Made by a program: the position numbers and the translations under genes | NCBI RefSeq assembly: GCF_002283555.1 | Contig: NZ_MVOI01000003.1 | Span: 1,352,798-1,416,797, forward strand | Reading direction: 5' to 3' | Source: Rubrivirga sp. SAORIC476 | Lineage (GTDB): Bacteria; Bacteroidota; Rhodothermia; Rhodothermales; Rubricoccaceae | Length of the DNA: 64,000 nucleotides | Shown here: piece by piece, positions 60,242-64,000 of the stretch | Layout: every line of letters begins with the position of its first letter | How positions within the stretch are numbered: position 1 is the first letter of the stretch | Notes under the pieces: generated by a model | Told to the model about the DNA's origin: nothing | What the model saw: only the letters and a program-made list of their open reading frames with translations | The model's database searches: none

Positions 60242-61291
60242 ATGCCTTTTCTCCTCTACGGCGCCACCGGCTACACGGGCCGCCTGATCGCCGACCTCGC
60301 CGTCGCGCGCGGCCTCCGCCCCACCCTCGCGGGCCGCAGCGCCGACACGCTCGCCGCCGTGGCCCACTCCACCGGCCTCGACCATGTCGCCGTCGGCCTC
60401 GACGACCCGGCCGCGCTCGACCGCGCCCTCGCGGATCACCCTCTCGTGCTCCACGCCGCGGGTCCATTCTCTCGCACGTCCGCTCCGATGATCGAGGCCT
60501 GCCTTCGCACCCGCACCCACTACCTCGACGTGACCGGCGAGATCGCGGTGTTCGAGGCGCTCGCGGCGCGCGACGCCGAGGCGCAGGAGGCGGGCATCAC
60601 GGTCCTCCCCGGCACCGGCTTCGACGTGGTGCCGACGGACTGCCTCGCGCTCCACCTCAAGACCCGACTGCCGACGGCGACGACGCTGAAGCTGGCCATC
60701 CGCGCGCTGTCGTCGGCCTCACACGGGACGGCCCAGACGGCGGTCGAGAACCTCGGCGCGGGGGGCGCGATGCGGCGCGACGGACGCATCGTATCGGTCC
60801 CGGCGGCGCACGACACCGTCGAGGCCACGTTCGCAGACGGAAAGACGCGGCCGTGCGTCGCCATCCCCTGGGGCGACGTGAGCACGGCGTTTCACTCGAC
60901 CGGCATCCCGACCATCACGACGTACGCGGCCTTCCCGGCGTCGACCGTCCGCGTGATGAAGGCGAGCCGTGTCCTCGGCCCGGTGCTTCAGTCCTCCCCG
61001 GTGCAGTCTCTGCTGAGGGCGCTCGTGGCGAGGACGGTCACCGGTCCCACCGAGGCCGACCGCCAGCGCGGCGCCTCGCATGTCTGGGGCGAGGCCACCG
61101 ACGACGCCGGTCGCCAGGCCGTCGCCACCTGGGCCGGGCCGGAGGGCTACGCCTTCACAGCCGACGCGGCGCTCCGCTCGGCGCTCGCGGTCCTCGACGG
61201 CCGCACCGAGGCGGGATTCCAGACGCCGTCGTCGGCCTTCGGGGCCGACTTTGCCCTGGAGATGGACGGCACTCGCCGCGAGGACGGGTAG
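60242..61291 (+). CDS. Saccharopine-dehydrogenase-like / trans-acting enoyl reductase family protein
   Basis: A 349-residue protein with an N-terminal Rossmann motif (LLYGATGYTGRLIADLA) and the block LVLHAAGPFSRTSAPMIEACLRTRTHYLDVTGE, followed by PGTGFDVVPTDCLALHL. This is the saccharopine-dehydrogenase-like group that includes mycobacterial trans-acting enoyl reductases of lipid synthesis. It is a probable NAD(P)-dependent oxidoreductase. A role in lysine synthesis is unlikely, because the second half differs from true saccharopine dehydrogenases. The substrate is unknown. Confidence 0.85.
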   Translation: MPFLLYGATGYTGRLIADLAVARGLRPTLAGRSADTLAAVAHSTGLDHVAVGLDDPAALDRALADHPLVLHAAGPFSRTSAPMIEACLRTRTHYLDVTGEIAVFEALAARDAEAQEAGITVLPGTGFDVVPTDCLALHLKTRLPTATTLKLAIRALSSASHGTAQTAVENLGAGGAMRRDGRIVSVPAAHDTVEATFADGKTRPCVAIPWGDVSTAFHSTGIPTITTYAAFPASTVRVMKASRVLGPVLQSSPVQSLLRALVARTVTGPTEADRQRGASHVWGEATDDAGRQAVATWAGPEGYAFTADAALRSALAVLDGRTEAGFQTPSSAFGADFALEMDGTRREDG

Positions 61292-61347
61292 CACGGGCCC
61301 CTCCGGTGCGTTTCCCGAGGCGGGCCGAGCGGCGCCGCAGGGGGAGG

Positions 61348-61356
61348 TAGGTTCGG
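61348..61356 (+). promoter_or_regulatory. Putative -7 promoter element TAGGTTCGG
   Basis: TAGGTTCGG lies 12 bases before the GTG start of the secreted endonuclease-like gene. Confidence 0.45.
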
Positions 61357-61368
61357 GCGTCCCCCCTC

Positions 61369-63120
61369 GTGCCCGTGTCCTCCCTGTCTCTCCGTCGTCT
61401 CGCGCTGTGTCTCATCGCCGGGTTGGCCTGTCTTCCGGCGGCCTCCCAGGTGCTCGATGGCCCGGCCGCGCGCATCGTCCACGACGGCCGGTTCGAGGAC
61501 TGGGCCGCCATCGCGCCCGTCGCCACCGACCCGGACGATCAACCGGCGGGCGCGGTCGACCTGCAGGCCCTCGCAATCACGAACGACGAGCAGTTCCTGC
61601 GCCTCCGGATCGCGTTCGCCGACGTGGTGCAGCTCCAGGAGAACAACGACCTCGTCCTCCACATCGACACCGACGCGGACGCGACGACCGGCCAGCCGGT
61701 CTCCGGCATCGGGGCCGACCTCTCCTTCGCCTTCGGGTCGCGCTCGGGCACGGTGGTGGTAGACGGGAGCAGCATCGCGGTGCGGCACGCCCCGCTCCGC
61801 CTCTCCTGGGCGCCGACGTTCTCGGCGCCGGAGTTCGAGGTCGAGATCGCCCTCGACGCGGTGGTCGGCGGCGCGCCGGTCTTCCCCGGCGACCAGATTC
61901 TGGTGGCCCTGGCGACGAGCACCGGCGAGCGGCTTCCCCAGGCGGAGCCGGGCGCGGCGTACACCATCGACCGGGCGACCGCGCTCCCGGCCTACGATGG
62001 GCCCACGCTCGACCGATCCCCCGAGAGCGTCCGCCTGATGAGCTACAACGTGCTCCGCGACAACATCTTCGCGGGCGCCGCGCGGGAGGCGTTCTTCCGC
62101 CTCGTCCGCGCCATCGGGCCCGACGTGGTCGCGTTCCAGGAGATCTACGATCACTCGGGGGCCGAGGCCGCGGCCCTCGTCGCGGAGGCGCTGGGTGGCA
62201 CGTGGTACAGCGGCGACGCGGGGTCGGACAACCTCCTGGTCAGCCGCTGGCCCGTGACGCTGGAGCGCGACCTCGGCGGCAACAGCGCGTTCGTAGTCCA
62301 GACGCCGGCGGAGTGGAACCACGACCTGCTGCTCGTCAACGCCCACACGCCGTGCTGCAACAACGAGGACGGGCGCCTCGACGAGACGGACCGCTACATG
62401 CAGTTCGTCCGCCAAGTCAAGGAGGGGAGCATCCCCGGCATCGCCCCCGACACGCCGTTCGCCATTGTCGGCGACCTCAACATGGTGGGCACCGACCGCC
62501 CGCTGCGGACGATGCTGACCGGCGACCTCGTCGACAACGCGCGCTACGGTCCGGACTTCGCGCCCGACCTCGACGGCACCGACCTCACCGACGCGCTCCC
62601 GCTCCACCTCGGCGCGCCCGCGGCCTTCACGTGGTACGACGCGGGAAGCAGCTTCCCGGCCGGGCGGCTGGACTTCATCGTGTACACCGACAACGCGCTG
62701 GCGATGGGCAACGCGTTCGTCCTGTTCACCCCGCACCTGTCGGACGAGGCGCTGGAGGCGGCCGGGCTCCTGGCCACCGACACGGGAACGGCCTCCGACC
62801 ACCTCCCGGTCGTGGCGGACTTCGTCTCGATCCGCTACCAGGCGGCCACGCCGGAGGCCCCGCAGCAGGTCACGGTCCGCGTGGCCCCCAACCCGTTCTC
62901 TGCCCGGGCCGTCGTCTCGATCCACCAGCCGCGACCGGGCCCCGTGACCGTCGAGGTGTACGACGTGCTCGGACGCCGCGTCGCGGTCCCCTTCGACGGG
63001 CGCCTCGCAGCCGGTTCGCAGCAGGTGCCGCTCGACGCGTCCGCGCTGGCGCCCGGCGTCTACCTGTACCGCGTCACGACCGCCGACGGCGTCGCGGGCG
63101 GCACGCTGGTACGTCGGTAG
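61369..63120 (+). CDS. Secreted endonuclease/exonuclease/phosphatase-family protein with T9SS sorting domain
   Basis: A 583-residue protein. The signal peptide is RRLALCLIAGLACLPAASQ; the GTG start is uncertain, since a second GTG lies two codons on. Residues about 30-200 are a carbohydrate-binding-like beta domain. Residues about 220-490 are the EEP fold: LMSYNVLRDN, VVAFQEIYDH (catalytic Glu), VNAHTP, VGDLNMVG, and TASDHLPVVADF with the final Asp-His pair. The last 80 residues are a T9SS type A domain (VAPNPFSARA, VYDVLGRRVAV, APGVYLYRV). It likely hydrolyses phosphodiesters or phosphate esters outside the cell. The substrate (DNA, sphingolipid or inositol phosphate) is open. Confidence 0.85.
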   Translation: MPVSSLSLRRLALCLIAGLACLPAASQVLDGPAARIVHDGRFEDWAAIAPVATDPDDQPAGAVDLQALAITNDEQFLRLRIAFADVVQLQENNDLVLHIDTDADATTGQPVSGIGADLSFAFGSRSGTVVVDGSSIAVRHAPLRLSWAPTFSAPEFEVEIALDAVVGGAPVFPGDQILVALATSTGERLPQAEPGAAYTIDRATALPAYDGPTLDRSPESVRLMSYNVLRDNIFAGAAREAFFRLVRAIGPDVVAFQEIYDHSGAEAAALVAEALGGTWYSGDAGSDNLLVSRWPVTLERDLGGNSAFVVQTPAEWNHDLLLVNAHTPCCNNEDGRLDETDRYMQFVRQVKEGSIPGIAPDTPFAIVGDLNMVGTDRPLRTMLTGDLVDNARYGPDFAPDLDGTDLTDALPLHLGAPAAFTWYDAGSSFPAGRLDFIVYTDNALAMGNAFVLFTPHLSDEALEAAGLLATDTGTASDHLPVVADFVSIRYQAATPEAPQQVTVRVAPNPFSARAVVSIHQPRPGPVTVEVYDVLGRRVAVPFDGRLAAGSQQVPLDASALAPGVYLYRVTTADGVAGGTLVRR

Positions 63121-63147
63121 CTTCTGGGCTCACCAGACCCCGCGCGC

Positions 63148-63873
63148 ATGGGCCGCATGTTCGAGAAGCGCAAGCACACGATGTTTGCGCGGTATGACCG
63201 GATGGCGAAGCAGTTCACCCGCATCGGGAAGGACATCGTCATCGCGGTCAAGGCCGGAGGGCCGGACCCCGACCTCAACCCGCAGCTCCGGCGGGCGATG
63301 CAGAACGCCAAGGGCGTCAACATGCCCAAGGAGAAAGTCGAGGGCGCCATCAAGCGGGCCCTCGGCAAGGACACCGCCAGCTACGACGAGGTCCTGTACG
63401 AGGGCTATGGCCCCCACGGCGTCCCCCTGCTGGTCGACGCCGCGACCGACAACGTCAACCGGACGGTCGCCAATCTGCGGGCCATCCTCTCGCGTGGCGG
63501 CGGCAACCTCGGCACGACCGGCTCGGTCGCGTTCCAGTTCACCAAGATGGGCGCCTTCACGCTCGATCCAGCGTCCGTCGGCGACCGCGACGAGCTGGAG
63601 CTGGAGCTGATCGACGAGGGGCTCGAAGAGCTGGACGAGACGACCACCGAAGACGGCCGCGAGGCGCTCCTCGTCCGGTGCGCGTTCTCGGACTTCGGGA
63701 CGATGCAGAAGGCGCTCGAAGAGCGCGGCATCGAACCCATCGCCTCGGAGATCGACTACGTCCCCACGACCACCACCGAACTGCCGGACGAGGAGGCGGA
63801 CGCGGTCCTGGAGCTCGTCGCCAAGATCGAGGCCGACGAGGACGTCCAGCGGGTCTTCCACAACCTGGCGTAG
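63148..63873 (+). CDS. yebC: YebC/PmpR-family protein
   Basis: A 241-residue protein of normal length. It begins [43 protein letters not shown], the variant start typical of Bacteroidota YebC. It continues with [46 protein letters not shown] and [14 protein letters not shown]. YebC proteins bind DNA as regulators, and recent work also links the family to relief of ribosome stalling at proline runs. The stop is followed after three bases by the next gene. Confidence 0.95.
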   Translation: MGRMFEKRKHTMFARYDRMAKQFTRIGKDIVIAVKAGGPDPDLNPQLRRAMQNAKGVNMPKEKVEGAIKRALGKDTASYDEVLYEGYGPHGVPLLVDAATDNVNRTVANLRAILSRGGGNLGTTGSVAFQFTKMGAFTLDPASVGDRDELELELIDEGLEELDETTTEDGREALLVRCAFSDFGTMQKALEERGIEPIASEIDYVPTTTTELPDEEADAVLELVAKIEADEDVQRVFHNLA

Positions 63874-63876
63874 GCG

Positions 63877-64000
63877 GTGCCCGAAGTCTGGCTTCGCGGC
63901 CCCGTCGACGGCGTCCCGGCGCTGCTCCAGCCGGTCGCCCACGCGCTGCTCCAGGCGCGCGAGGACGTGACCGCGCTCGTCGCCGGCCTCCCGGCGGCCC
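63877..64000 (+). CDS. DinB-family protein (3' partial)
   Basis: A GTG three bases after the yebC stop opens a frame that runs off the window. The 41 visible residues (PEVWLRGPVDGVPALLQPVAHALLQ, then AREDVTALVAG) match the N-terminal helix of DinB-like four-helix-bundle proteins from related bacteria, as far as I recall them. The His of VAHALLQ would be the first metal ligand. Only the start is present, so confidence is limited. Confidence 0.6.
   Translation, partial: MPEVWLRGPVDGVPALLQPVAHALLQAREDVTALVAGLPAA

Overview
The window is high-GC bacterial chromosome, densely packed with genes on both strands. It most resembles the Rhodothermia branch of Bacteroidota (Rubricoccaceae, such as Rubrivirga, would fit). 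Four things point there. (1) Three secreted proteins end in a type IX secretion (T9SS) type A sorting domain. (2) A complete alternative complex III cluster (actA-F) is fused in order to a caa3-type cytochrome c oxidase, the arrangement of Rhodothermus marinus, and subunit I carries the YSHP motif of A2-type oxidases. (3) Many starts lack a Shine-Dalgarno sequence and are preceded by TAnnTTnG boxes that match the Bacteroidota -7 promoter element. (4) YebC has the Bacteroidota-type N-terminus. No rRNA, tRNA, CRISPR array, IS element or prophage was seen. This taxonomic placement is inference.

Layout. 1-9 kb: end of an ELWxxDGT-type T9SS cargo protein, a lipoprotein alpha/beta hydrolase, a cation/proton antiporter fused to USP and PTS-EIIA-like domains, a VOC protein, a GT2 glycosyltransferase and an M49-like metallopeptidase lipoprotein. 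9-12 kb: clpX, a SnoaL-like protein and a YihY/BrkB membrane protein. 12-23 kb: envelope biogenesis, with a TamA-like Omp85 protein, a 1775-residue TamB, and mlaE-mlaF-mlaD for phospholipid transport. 23-27 kb: a small unknown gene, ybeY, a two-gene cassette of unknown function, and metF on the minus strand. 26.8-42 kb: a 15-kb minus-strand respiratory cluster, actABCDEF, a membrane protein, SCO, ctaC-D-E-F and a small membrane protein. 42-64 kb: a MATE exporter, a GT2/degenerate sugar-transferase fusion, accA, a thioesterase, a DUF3052 protein, an MBL hydrolase, nadC, an LVIVD T9SS cargo protein, rlpA, plsY, two probable outer-membrane barrels, a TesA-like esterase divergent from a YbbA-like ABC ATPase, a HIT protein, an orphan ABC-2 ATPase, a TspO-like protein overlapping a Rof-like antiterminator, a DUF1801 protein, a saccharopine-dehydrogenase-like reductase, a secreted endonuclease/phosphatase with T9SS tail, yebC, and the start of a DinB-family gene.

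How it works together. ActA-F would oxidise menaquinol and pass electrons to the caa3 oxidase, with the SCO protein serving its CuA site. TamAB, MlaEFD, PlsY, RlpA and AccA all serve envelope and lipid building.

No gene-free stretch exceeds about 300 bases (longest spacers 205-245 bases, at 5436-5660, 8865-9084, 42034-42238, 52441-52684 and 53360-53575). The spacers hold unusual repeats: degenerate hairpin-forming elements with a strict 7-base period, a recurrent 20-base palindrome CCGCCTCGGNNCCGAGGCGG, and several perfect hairpins at gene ends. These are the least explained part of the window.
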